Positions 1 to 6,490 of a stretch of 14,270 nt of DNA are shown here, one piece after another; the first letter of the stretch is position 1; every line of letters begins with the position of its first letter. Where the stretch lies: NCBI GenBank assembly GCA_001803565.1, contig MHDQ01000021.1, positions 1 to 14,270 of the forward strand. Direction: 5' to 3'. The position numbers and the translations under genes are program-made. The DNA is from Nitrospinae bacterium RIFCSPLOWO2_12_FULL_45_22 (GTDB lineage Bacteria > 2-12-FULL-45-22). The notes under the pieces are model-generated. The model worked only from the letters and a program-made list of their open reading frames with translations, did no database searches and was not told the origin of the DNA.

Positions 1-2
1 TG

Positions 3-1448
3 GTAAGCCTTTGTCTCCTGAGCCGACTGATTTTTTTTGCTCCCTACCTGGAGGATTGGGATGGGGTAGATTTTGCCCTGGCCTTACGCCATTATGACCT
101 GAGTACTTACCAACCCCATTTCCCTGGTTATCCTGTCTATATCGCCTTAGGACACCTGGTGTGCCAGTTCGTATCCTCTGAGCCTTCCGCCTTGATCCTG
201 ACCAATATCATTTTTAGTAGCTTGACTATACTCCCCCTTATGGCCTTAACCCAATTCATTTTTTCTGAAACGGTAGCTTTTATGGCCGGGCTGCTTTACC
301 TGACCAATCCTTTCTGCTGGTTAGAGGCCGGGAAGGCATTAGCTGATCCGACTGGTTTATTCTTCATCTTCACTGCGCTATACTTCCTAACCCGGGCAGC
401 GTGCGGAACTGGTAAATACCATTTGTTTGTCGGCGGATTGTTTCTAGGGTTGAGTTGGGGTGTACGGCTGGATTATTTCCCTTTTTTTGTGTCTCTGGTT
501 TATGCTTCTTACCATACCAAGCAGGGCCATTCTTTTCGGGGATACAGCGGATTTTTTCTAGGAATTCTTTTCTGGCTCTTGCCTCAAATTAGTATTGGTG
601 GGGAGAAGGAGTTCTGGATAGAGGCCAGGGCCTTTATTATGGGTCATTTCAATAGCTGGGGTGGTAGTATTTATTCGCAACCCAATCTGCCGGAGCGTGG
701 GAAAGATTTCTTCTGGGGATACTATGCTAACGGTTTGGGAGGCTGGTGGCCTGATACCCCTGAGTACCGACTCTTAACTTCGGCAATCCTTTTTGGTAGT
801 ATGATATATTTTAGCTACTGGATATATAAAGGTTACTGGAGCAAAGATAAGAAGAAAAAAATTATTCCAATTAGTCTGATATCTTATTGTCTCTGGGTTT
901 TCCTGGGACAGAACCTCGCTAATCCCCGGCATGTCTTACCTGCTATATCTTTAACCTTCATCCTATTAGCCGGGGCATGGCAAAGATGCCGGACACAATT
1001 CAAAGGGAAAAAGTTAGCTCCTTTGCCTAGCTTCTGCTTAGTAGCGCTGATAGGGTTCTGGGCTCTAGAAGCCATAAGATTAAACCTAATCCATTATACC
1101 CAACCTCCTCCTCAACTCCAGGCGGTCCAATATGTAAAGGATTGTTTTCCTGAACATTTTACCAGGATATACTGTCAGGAGACCAAGAGACTCTTTGATT
1201 ATTATGCACCCTATTATCAGGTTAAGAGGGTACGAAACTTTTCCCAATTGGAAAGAGACTTGCAGGGGGCTTATCCTCAAATGTCACCAGTTCTATTAGT
1301 CACATCCCGGAATGGAGAGGAGGTTGGTATTGGGAAGCTAAATCTACTGCAAGTATTCCAGAACAATAGATATATTTACTATCCCGGACATCATTGGTAC
1401 CTATATAACGTGAGAATACCTCTGGAAAACAAAACTAAAGATCATTGA
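3..1448 (+). CDS. GT39/PMT-type membrane glycosyltransferase, 5' end missing
   Basis: The frame is open from position 3, so the gene begins outside the window; a GTG at 159 is only an internal codon. 481 residues are visible. Near the visible N-terminus is an acidic segment (EDWDGVDFALALRHYD, residues 17-32) followed by YQPHFPGYP (36-44). Acidic residues in the first periplasmic loop followed by a PHxPGYP stretch are typical of GT-C enzymes of the ArnT/PMT (GT39) class, which move a sugar from a polyprenyl-phosphate carrier. Many hydrophobic segments follow, with basic cytoplasmic loops (for example KDKKKK), then a soluble C-terminal domain of about 120 residues. Substrate and acceptor cannot be told. 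The family is fairly clear; the exact subfamily is not. Confidence 0.8.
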   Translation, partial: VSLCLLSRLIFFAPYLEDWDGVDFALALRHYDLSTYQPHFPGYPVYIALGHLVCQFVSSEPSALILTNIIFSSLTILPLMALTQFIFSETVAFMAGLLYLTNPFCWLEAGKALADPTGLFFIFTALYFLTRAACGTGKYHLFVGGLFLGLSWGVRLDYFPFFVSLVYASYHTKQGHSFRGYSGFFLGILFWLLPQISIGGEKEFWIEARAFIMGHFNSWGGSIYSQPNLPERGKDFFWGYYANGLGGWWPDTPEYRLLTSAILFGSMIYFSYWIYKGYWSKDKKKKIIPISLISYCLWVFLGQNLANPRHVLPAISLTFILLAGAWQRCRTQFKGKKLAPLPSFCLVALIGFWALEAIRLNLIHYTQPPPQLQAVQYVKDCFPEHFTRIYCQETKRLFDYYAPYYQVKRVRNFSQLERDLQGAYPQMSPVLLVTSRNGEEVGIGKLNLLQVFQNNRYIYYPGHHWYLYNVRIPLENKTKDH

Positions 1449-1473
1449 CTGTGGTTAATATACAAGTTACCAT
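1445..1473 (+). promoter_or_regulatory. Possible sigma70 promoter for the histidine kinase
   Basis: TTGACT (1445-1450), a 17-base spacer and TACCAT (1468-1473) match the sigma70 consensus at 5/6 and 4/6 positions. The -35 box overlaps the stop codon of the upstream glycosyltransferase. It would give a leader of about 100 bases before the kinase ATG. This rests on sequence match only, and cotranscription with the upstream gene is also possible. Confidence 0.3.
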
Positions 1474-1582
1474 TGTTATCCCGAGAACTATCACGTTTGA
1501 GGTCCAGTGATATTTAGGAAAAGGTAATCGGGTTTTAGAAATTAGGCCCCTAAGATAGATCATTTAACAAGAGATCGGCTCT

Positions 1583-3079
1583 ATGAGTCATAACAAAGAA
1601 TTTAAACTACTCGAGTATTTCTTTATTAGTAGCTTCATTACTATTGCTTCAGTTACCTTGCTCCTAACTATCCTGTTTACCCATGGAGTCAAAAGGGATT
1701 TCCTCAAGGAGGGCCAGGATTATGCGACTTTGATCATAAAGAATTTATATAACCAAATCTATTATCGTTTCATACAACCGACAATGCAACAGAAAGGCTA
1801 TATTGACCTTTCTGAAAAAAAACAACTGGACGATTTGGATCAGGTTGTCAAACTTGCTATCAGCGGGCTAAAGATCAAAAACCTATATTTTTTTGACCTG
1901 GAGGGCAACATTATATACAGCACAAACCGGGATCATATCGGGTTTAAAATAAAGGATAACCCTAACTATTTAGATGCTGTCCAGGGAAAGATATCTTCTA
2001 TTTTTAAAAATCGAGGTGATCCCTTAGACATATCCCAAAAACCAGAAAAGATTACCCTACTGGAAACCTACGTGCCAATAAAGAGTTGGGGTGCGCCAAC
2101 AGGCAAAGAAAGTGGACCTATAATAGGTGTCATGGAGACCTATCAGGATGCCACGGCCCTGGCTAAAGAAATAAGGGCTGCCCGGATAAGAATCTTTTCT
2201 ATCTCTTCGCTGGGTATGACTCTTTTATTCCTGATTCTTTTTGTGATCGTAAAGAAAGCTGACCGGGTCATTCAAGGCAAGACCCGGGAACTGACCGCTA
2301 CTAATAAAGAACTACAAGACCTTACCCAGGAGCTGGAAGAGAAAGTTAGCAAGAGGACAGAACAACTCATAGCCCAGGCAAAATTGGCCAGTTTAGGAAC
2401 TCTGGCTGCCGGTATTGCCCACGAGCTTAACAGCCCCCTGGGCTCGATTGCCGCCTGTACGGAAGGGCTATTAAATATCCTGGCCGAAAATGGCCAGGTT
2501 AGCTCAGAATCTGATGGAGAGGTCCGGGAATATCTTAATATTATTAATGGAGAGGCATTTCGCTGTAAGGCGATAATAAACAGCTTACTCAATTTTGCCC
2601 GCCAGGCCCCTCCTATGAGTCAGGAAGAAACAGAGATAAATGAACTGCTCCGATCTACCATCCGGCTATTCAAATATCGAGCCTTCGACGAAGATAAAGA
2701 GATCATATTAGAACCATTATCCCAGGAGATTTATATCAAGGGTGATATCCATCTGCTTAAGCAGATAATCTTCAACCTCACAGAGAATGCTTTAGATGCT
2801 GTCGGCCTCCACGGACGAATAAAATGGTCCACTATAGATTTAGGCCATGCTGTAAGGCTGCTTTGTGAGGATAACGGATATGGCCTTAACAAGGAAGAGT
2901 TAGACAAGGTTTGGGACCCATTCTTTACTACTAAACCAGCAGGGAAGGGAACAGGATTAGGTTTGTCCCTCTCTTACAGTGCAGTAAAAAGGCATCAAGG
3001 AGATATAGAGATCCAGAGCGAGGGGAGAGATAAAGGGGCCAGGGTAATTATCACCCTGCCTAAAAATCCCCAAGAATAA
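1583..3079 (+). CDS. Membrane sensor histidine kinase with Cache-like periplasmic domain
   Basis: A 498-residue two-component sensor kinase. Membrane helices lie at about residues 12-34 and 202-223. Between them is a periplasmic domain of about 165 residues with Cache-like features (YFFDLEGNIIYSTN near 102-115 and the ETYVPI...GPIIGVMETY region at 161-187). A coiled-coil linker (about 225-265) leads to the HisKA domain, with phospho-acceptor His280 in LAAGIAHELNSPLGS. The ATPase domain follows: N box around N398/N402, G1 box with D430, F box DPFFTT (445-450) and G2 box GKGTGLGLS (454-462). All catalytic motifs look intact. There is no clear HAMP domain. No response regulator lies beside it; the next gene is convergent. 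The ATG at 1583 has only a weak ribosome site (aagaga), but the first membrane helix starts at the right distance from it. Similar kinases often pair with NtrC-type regulators, but the partner and signal are unknown here. Confidence 0.92.
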   Translation: MSHNKEFKLLEYFFISSFITIASVTLLLTILFTHGVKRDFLKEGQDYATLIIKNLYNQIYYRFIQPTMQQKGYIDLSEKKQLDDLDQVVKLAISGLKIKNLYFFDLEGNIIYSTNRDHIGFKIKDNPNYLDAVQGKISSIFKNRGDPLDISQKPEKITLLETYVPIKSWGAPTGKESGPIIGVMETYQDATALAKEIRAARIRIFSISSLGMTLLFLILFVIVKKADRVIQGKTRELTATNKELQDLTQELEEKVSKRTEQLIAQAKLASLGTLAAGIAHELNSPLGSIAACTEGLLNILAENGQVSSESDGEVREYLNIINGEAFRCKAIINSLLNFARQAPPMSQEETEINELLRSTIRLFKYRAFDEDKEIILEPLSQEIYIKGDIHLLKQIIFNLTENALDAVGLHGRIKWSTIDLGHAVRLLCEDNGYGLNKEELDKVWDPFFTTKPAGKGTGLGLSLSYSAVKRHQGDIEIQSEGRDKGARVIITLPKNPQE

Positions 3080-3151
3080 AAATAAAAAGTAAATGTTTAG
3101 CCAAAATAAGATGGAACACAAAATTAAAAGGGTTCCAGTGGCCAAGGGGTC

Positions 3152-3189
3152 AAGGATTCTAGAACCCTTGAATCCTCGAATCCTTTTTT
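3152..3189 (+). terminator. Possible intrinsic terminator of the histidine kinase gene
   Basis: An 8-bp stem (3152-3159 with 3178-3185) is followed by a T run that overlaps the stem end (3184-3189). A second gaatcc at 3170-3175 can pair with the same left arm in a tighter hairpin. The position, about 75 bases past the kinase stop codon, suits a terminator. The 18-base loop and AT-rich stem make it mediocre, and it may be only a by-product of the repeat. Confidence 0.35.
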
Positions 3190-3218
3190 GCATTGGTGTC
3201 ATTCGTCCATTCGTGTCA

Positions 3219-3248
3219 CCTGTCTGCCGTGCTGGCGGCACAGGCAGG
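3219..3248. repeat. GC-rich palindromic module inside repeat A
   Basis: The stem pairs cctgtc (3219-3224) with ggcagg (3243-3248), with one G-T pair, and tgccg (3225-3229) with cggca (3236-3240). A two-base bulge separates them and the loop is 6 bases. On either side the sequence reads cattcgtgtca and ttcgtggttaa, as if the hairpin had been placed inside an older repeat of the form attcgtgtcaattcgtggttaa. That reading of the flanks is inference. Confidence 0.65.
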
Positions 3249-3301
3249 TTCGTGGTTAAGCCCGATGAGTTTTATTTGGCTAAACTATAGTAATAGCACG
3301 A

Positions 3302-4456
3302 TCATTTTAGCTTCTTCAGGATTTCAGACGCAATGGTATTTTTTTGTACTTCTCTGGTCCCCTCGTAGATTTCAGTAACGCGAGCATCTCGATAGAAGCG
3401 TTCTACCTCGTATTCTGATATGTAACCATACCCTCCATGAATTTGGATCGCCTCTTCTGCCACCTCTACCGCTATCCTTGCAGCATACATCTTGGCCATA
3501 GAAGTAAGTTTTGGATCAATCCGCCCCTGGTCAAAGTTCCAGGCCGCTTTATAGGTGAGTAAACGTGCCGCTTCTAGCTTAGTAGCCATATCGGCCAGTT
3601 TGTGTTGAGTAACCTGGAAATCAGCGATCTTTCGGCCAAATTGCTCCCGCTGCATGCTATACGCTAAAGCACGGTCAAAGGCCCCTTGGGCTATCCCTAA
3701 TGCCTGGGCTGAGATCTCTATCCGGCTTTCATCAAAGAACTCCAGGGTTTGATAGAAACCACGGTTTTCTTGCCCAATGATATTACTTATTGGTACCCGG
3801 ACATCATCAAAGGATAATTGAGCCGTACGGGTCATCCTTATACCCATCTTGCCTTCTATTTCTGTGGCGCTAAAACCTTCTCTATTGGATTCTACCAGGA
3901 CAATGCTCAACCCCCGGTAGCTCGGGGTAGCATTGGGGTCAGTCCGGCAAAGTACAATAGCAAAGTCGGCAATAGTCCCATTGGAGATAAAGGTTTTACT
4001 ACCATTAATCAGATATTCATTGCTTACTCTCCGGGCAGTAGTTGACATGGCAGTAATATCGCTCCCATGATCAGGCTCAGTGAAGGCACCGGAGGAAACA
4101 GCTATCCCCTTGGCTACCATAGGGAGCCACTTCTCCTTTTGTTCTTGGATGCCAAAACGCAGGATGATCTCCGAAGCAAATTTAGTAATAAACATACAGG
4201 TCCCAAGCCCAGAATCGGCCCGACAGAACTCCTCTACAATCAAGGCATTTTCCAGGATGCCTAAACCCTGGCCGCCATAAGCCTTATCAAAATGTACCCC
4301 AATAAAACCCAGATCTCCCGCCTTCTTTATCAAATCGGCAGGCCACTCCCGGCTAGCATCATACTCTAAGGCTATCCGTTTATCGAATTCCTTTTTGCCA
4401 AACTCCCTGGCCGCATTCTGAATATCCCTCTGTTCCTCATTGAGCTCAAAGTTCAT
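3302..4456 (-). CDS. Acyl-CoA dehydrogenase (first copy)
   Basis: A 384-residue, full-length FAD-dependent acyl-CoA dehydrogenase, which would oxidise an acyl-CoA to the 2,3-enoyl-CoA and pass electrons to ETF. The N-terminal helical domain spans about 1-120. The FAD/substrate-binding middle domain contains FTEPDHGSD (125-133) and ISNG (157-160). The C-terminal helical domain carries QREQFGRKI (269-277), IQIHGGYGY (338-346) and RDARVTEIYEGT (356-367). E365 sits where the MCAD catalytic glutamate lies, and R245 is in the usual conserved spot. The start has a strong ribosome site (ggaggagg, 7 bases before the ATG). It is a single-gene unit here, with neither ETF nor thiolase adjacent. The chain length or type of substrate cannot be read from the sequence; short-chain, branched, aromatic and alicyclic substrates are all possible. 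Confidence 0.93.
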   Translation of the reverse strand: MNFELNEEQRDIQNAAREFGKKEFDKRIALEYDASREWPADLIKKAGDLGFIGVHFDKAYGGQGLGILENALIVEEFCRADSGLGTCMFITKFASEIILRFGIQEQKEKWLPMVAKGIAVSSGAFTEPDHGSDITAMSTTARRVSNEYLINGSKTFISNGTIADFAIVLCRTDPNATPSYRGLSIVLVESNREGFSATEIEGKMGIRMTRTAQLSFDDVRVPISNIIGQENRGFYQTLEFFDESRIEISAQALGIAQGAFDRALAYSMQREQFGRKIADFQVTQHKLADMATKLEAARLLTYKAAWNFDQGRIDPKLTSMAKMYAARIAVEVAEEAIQIHGGYGYISEYEVERFYRDARVTEIYEGTREVQKNTIASEILKKLK

Positions 4457-4491
4457 TGTTTTCCTCCTCCCATTAACATTCCATCAAATCA

Positions 4492-4633
4492 TTCAGCCTA
4501 CAGTCAGCTTTCAGCTAAATCAATAGTGAGGCATAAGGAGTAAGTGGGTAAGGGGTAAGAAAAATTTCTCCTCATGCCTTACCCCTGAGGCCTTACGATA
4601 AGTTTTACTGACCGCTGACAACTGACGGCTGAA
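4492..4633. repeat. Nested palindromic repeat C
   Basis: The outer arms carry ttcagcc (4492-4498) matched by ggctgaa (4627-4633), and gtcagc (4503-4508) matched by gctgac (4614-4619). They enclose a different inner palindrome made of gtgagg/gtaagg-type repeats, whose 9-bp core aggggtaag (4551-4559) pairs with cttacccct (4578-4586). The element separates two divergent genes and lies between the acyl-CoA dehydrogenase start and the promoter of the small winged-helix gene. A related gtgagg/gtaagg block is nested inside the different outer arms of repeat D. Confidence 0.65.
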
Positions 4634-4768
4634 CGCTTACCAAAATTTAAACCCTTTTCCTGAACCCGGTTAACTGTTACAACTAATTGCTTCATTCTTT
4701 GCGTCTTTACAATTATAAATAATGCTTGATAAAAATTAAACCTACATAGTTCGGGATAAACATTTTAA
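4634..4768. other. AT-rich spacer without a gene
   Basis: This stretch between repeat C and the small gene's promoter region is AT-rich. No convincing ORF or RNA gene is visible. On the minus strand, TATAAT (4712-4717) with a weak TTTAAT 17 bases upstream could be a promoter for the acyl-CoA dehydrogenase at 3302-4456. In that case its leader would run through repeat C. This is a weak suggestion. Confidence 0.3.
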
Positions 4769-4810
4769 GGATAAATATTCTTTTTTGTTGACAATAATAA
4801 TTATTTATCC
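4769..4810. promoter_or_regulatory. Candidate operator: 9-bp inverted repeat across the promoter
   Basis: ggataaata (4769-4777) and its exact reverse complement tatttatcc (4802-4810) flank the -35 box. The right half fills the second half of the spacer, up to the -10 box. The half-site centres are 33 bases apart, about three helical turns, so both would face the same side of the DNA. A third, partial copy (gggataaac) lies at 4752-4760. A regulator bound here would block RNA polymerase. Self-regulation by the downstream winged-helix-like protein is a guess. Confidence 0.45.
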
Positions 4811-4816
4811 TATTAT
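4788..4816 (+). promoter_or_regulatory. Near-consensus sigma70 promoter of the small winged-helix gene
   Basis: TTGACA (4788-4793), a 17-base spacer and TATTAT (4811-4816) give a perfect -35 box, an ideal spacing and a 5/6 -10 box. Transcription should start near 4823, about 23 bases before the ATG at 4846. It is one of the two clearest promoters in the window. Confidence 0.8.
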
Positions 4817-4845
4817 CGGTTATCAGGCCAAAGAAGGGAGTAGAA

Positions 4846-5154
4846 ATGGATAAAGAGAAGCTGAAGTTATTAAAAGAAGTCCATTCCCGAGAAGAATTCT
4901 TAACATTACCCTTAGAGGCTGCAAAGCTCTACCTTGTATTACTCATTACATCTGAAGGGCCTGAAAAAGAAGGGAAGATATCCTTCAAGACCATTAAAAA
5001 GGCCCTGGGGCATCACTTCCAGGTAAATCGCCTGGAGAAGGCCCTCTCTGCTTTATCTGATCGGGGATTGATCCAACTCCAACACCCCTTCTCGAAAATA
5101 TCTACTGATCATCTTTCCCCTGACCTCCAGCTCTATTATAAGATAATAAGATAA
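4846..5154 (+). CDS. Small winged-helix-like protein of unknown function
   Basis: A 102-residue, charged, soluble protein. I do not recognise the family. The middle looks like a winged helix-turn-helix: a leucine-rich helix (LEAAKLYLVLLIT, about 23-35), a short strand and helix (ISFKTIKKALG, about 45-55), then a likely recognition helix with a following strand (VNRLEKALSALSDRGLIQLQ, about 60-79). The SDRGLIQL ending is typical of the step from recognition helix to wing. The ATG has a ribosome site (aagggag, 5 bases upstream) and a near-consensus promoter, so the gene is real and probably well expressed. A 9-bp inverted repeat across its promoter would suit autoregulation. The next gene lies 200 bases downstream, beyond repeat D, so it may be transcribed alone. 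Confidence 0.75.
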   Translation: MDKEKLKLLKEVHSREEFLTLPLEAAKLYLVLLITSEGPEKEGKISFKTIKKALGHHFQVNRLEKALSALSDRGLIQLQHPFSKISTDHLSPDLQLYYKIIR

Positions 5155-5207
5155 AAGACCTTCCTTTGCCTACCAGGTAGTGATAAACTTTCTCTTCAAT
5201 ATGGATA

Positions 5208-5320
5208 TTCACCACAAAGATCACAGGGGGCGCAGGGCATACATAGTGAGGGGTGAGGAGTAAGGGGTGAGGAGTGAGGGAGTTATCGCCTTACGGCTTT
5301 TTGTGTGCTCGGCGGTGAAA
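5208..5320. repeat. Nested palindromic repeat D with a 14-bp tandem core
   Basis: The outer arms are ttcacc followed by a degenerate acaaagatcacag stretch (from 5208), and the matching ...gtgctcggcggtgaa at the right (to 5319), imperfectly inverted. Inside is a G-rich purine block with two adjacent 14-bp copies, gggtgaggagtaag (5251-5264) and gggtgaggagtgag (5265-5278), 13/14 identical. The gtaagg at 5260-5265 is answered by ccttac at 5289-5294. The gtgagg/gtaagg vocabulary is shared with the core of repeat C, though the outer arms differ. It lies just before the AmgK-like gene. Confidence 0.55.
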
Positions 5321-5354
5321 TGAAAGATCCTGTTTTCAGGACAAAGAAAAGACA

Positions 5355-6407
5355 TTGAATATACCAGAAGAGTTGTTAGGAAGGGTATTAGAGGGTAAGA
5401 AGCCTTGCCCGGAGCTCCCCTTCACTATTACCCCTTTAGCGGGTGATGCCTCAGACCGACAATATTTCCGAATAAATTGGGAGAGGCCAGGACCCCAATC
5501 TATAGTCCTCATGAAACTGGCCCAGAGGCCCAGTCCACCCGAACTCCCTTTTATCCAGATACAGGAACATCTCTGCGCTATAGGAGTACCAGTGCCGGAG
5601 CTCTATAGTTACTCACCCGAGCTCGGGATAGTGCTATTAGAAGACCTGGGGGGGATTACCCTCGAGAACAAGGTCAAGGATAGTTTGATGAGTGAGGAAG
5701 AGATAAAGGCCCTCTATCTTGAGGCGATAGATATCCTTTTGCAGATGCAGATCCAGGGTAGCCGTCCGGGGCGAGATAATTGTCCGGCCTTCCAGTTGGA
5801 ATTTGATGTAGCTAAATTCATGTATGAATTGAATTTCTTCAGGCAATATATGATCGAGGGTTTCCTAAACAAGAGGATAGCCCGGCAGGATCAGGCTATT
5901 CTGGAGGAGGAATTTTCCCGGCTCTGTCAGATATTGGCCCAAGAAAAGAAATATTTCACCCACCGGGATTACCATAGCCGGAACATCATGGTGCGGGAAC
6001 AAGGATTGTGGGTGCTCGATTTTCAGGATGCCCGTCTGGGCCTCTGCCAATATGATCTGGCCTCGCTGTTGCGGGACTCTTATGTGACCCTGCCTGAGGG
6101 GCTAGTGGAGGAATTGCTGGAATATTACCTGGTAACTAAAGAGATTTTAAAAGGGCAAAAGATAACAGCCAGGACGGAATTTAGGCGGCTTTTTGACTTT
6201 ACGGCAGTGCAGAGAAACTTGAAGGCTCTCGGTACCTTTGCCTTCCAGAAAGTGGAAAAAGGGAAAGATACTTACCTTCCTTATATTGCGCCAACCTTAG
6301 CGTATGTCTGGCAAAACCTGGATAAATACCCTTTTTTTAATACCCTAAAGAAAGTCCTCAAAAAGTACCTTGATAGCCCAGGAATTTCCCAACCGCAAAG
6401 GCGCTAA
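5355..6407 (+). CDS. AmgK-like aminoglycoside phosphotransferase-fold sugar kinase (COG3178)
   Basis: A 350-residue kinase-fold protein. LAGDASDRQYFRI (28-40) is the nucleotide-loop signature of the COG3178/AmgK group. LLEDLG (94-99) is the hinge. HRDYHSRN (203-210) is the catalytic loop, with Asp205 as the likely base, and LDFQDAR (221-227) is the metal-binding loop, with Asp222. AmgK phosphorylates the anomeric carbon of N-acetylmuramate and N-acetylglucosamine in cell-wall recycling, normally followed by the uridylyltransferase MurU; no murU-like gene is in view. The start is a TTG: an in-frame stop at 5316-5318 blocks extension and the first ATG is too far in (residue 53). Only a weak, distant agga precedes it. 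The last few codons and the stop lie in a repeat (6392-6417), so the C-terminal tail is probably not ancestral. The family call is strong; the substrate is inferred. Confidence 0.88.
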   Translation: MNIPEELLGRVLEGKKPCPELPFTITPLAGDASDRQYFRINWERPGPQSIVLMKLAQRPSPPELPFIQIQEHLCAIGVPVPELYSYSPELGIVLLEDLGGITLENKVKDSLMSEEEIKALYLEAIDILLQMQIQGSRPGRDNCPAFQLEFDVAKFMYELNFFRQYMIEGFLNKRIARQDQAILEEEFSRLCQILAQEKKYFTHRDYHSRNIMVREQGLWVLDFQDARLGLCQYDLASLLRDSYVTLPEGLVEELLEYYLVTKEILKGQKITARTEFRRLFDFTAVQRNLKALGTFAFQKVEKGKDTYLPYIAPTLAYVWQNLDKYPFFNTLKKVLKKYLDSPGISQPQRR

Positions 6408-6417
6408 GATTGCAAAG
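6392..6417. repeat. Short repeat module overlapping the end of the AmgK-like gene
   Basis: The sequence accgcaaaggcgctaagatt plus gcaaag belongs to the same style of module as those in repeats B and D (accacaaaga..., ccaccaagacactaag...). It contains the TAA stop (6405-6407) and the last four codons of the upstream kinase. The rest of the convergent spacer to 6490 shows no clear terminator hairpin. Confidence 0.5.
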
Positions 6418-6490
6418 ATTTCATAAGAAGAGGATTCGAGAATTATTTGCTATCTGAAGGTATCTAAGAGAATCTGTGTCCTAATTGGTT

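Larger units (their letters stand above)
3095..3285. repeat. Composite palindromic repeat A with 11-bp terminal inverted repeats
   Basis: This 191-bp block fills most of the spacer between two convergent genes. It begins with gtttagccaaa (3095-3105) and ends with its exact reverse complement tttggctaaac (3275-3285). Inside are several smaller inverted pairs: aagggttc/gaaccctt (3128-3135 and 3162-3169), aaggattc/gaatcctt (3152-3159 and 3178-3185), and a GC-rich hairpin at 3219-3248. The same ends bound repeat B at 9187-9453. No target-site duplication is evident. It could be a non-autonomous mobile element or a nest of successive small insertions. Short ORFs crossing this block are not convincing as genes. 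Confidence 0.7.

Noticed and set aside
3093-3290. 65-codon ORF through the spacer between the kinase and the acyl-CoA dehydrogenase
   Set aside because: It lies almost wholly inside palindromic repeat A, has no ribosome site and resembles no protein. The overlapping ORF at 3193-3378 and the minus-strand frame at 2957-3241 fail for the same reasons or because they are antisense to real genes.
5246-5280. CRISPR-like or regulatory tandem array in the G-rich block
   Set aside because: There are only two adjacent 14-bp copies without spacers, and related sequence occurs in repeat C, so it is a repeat module rather than a CRISPR array.
5320-5358. 12-codon leader ORF overlapping the TTG start of the AmgK-like gene
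   Set aside because: An ATG at 5320 gives a short frame ending at 5358, but it has no ribosome site and begins at the edge of repeat D, so chance is the simplest explanation.
6408-6490. Bidirectional terminator between the convergent AmgK-like and HGD-D genes
   Set aside because: The position is right, but I find no stable stem followed by a T run on either strand.
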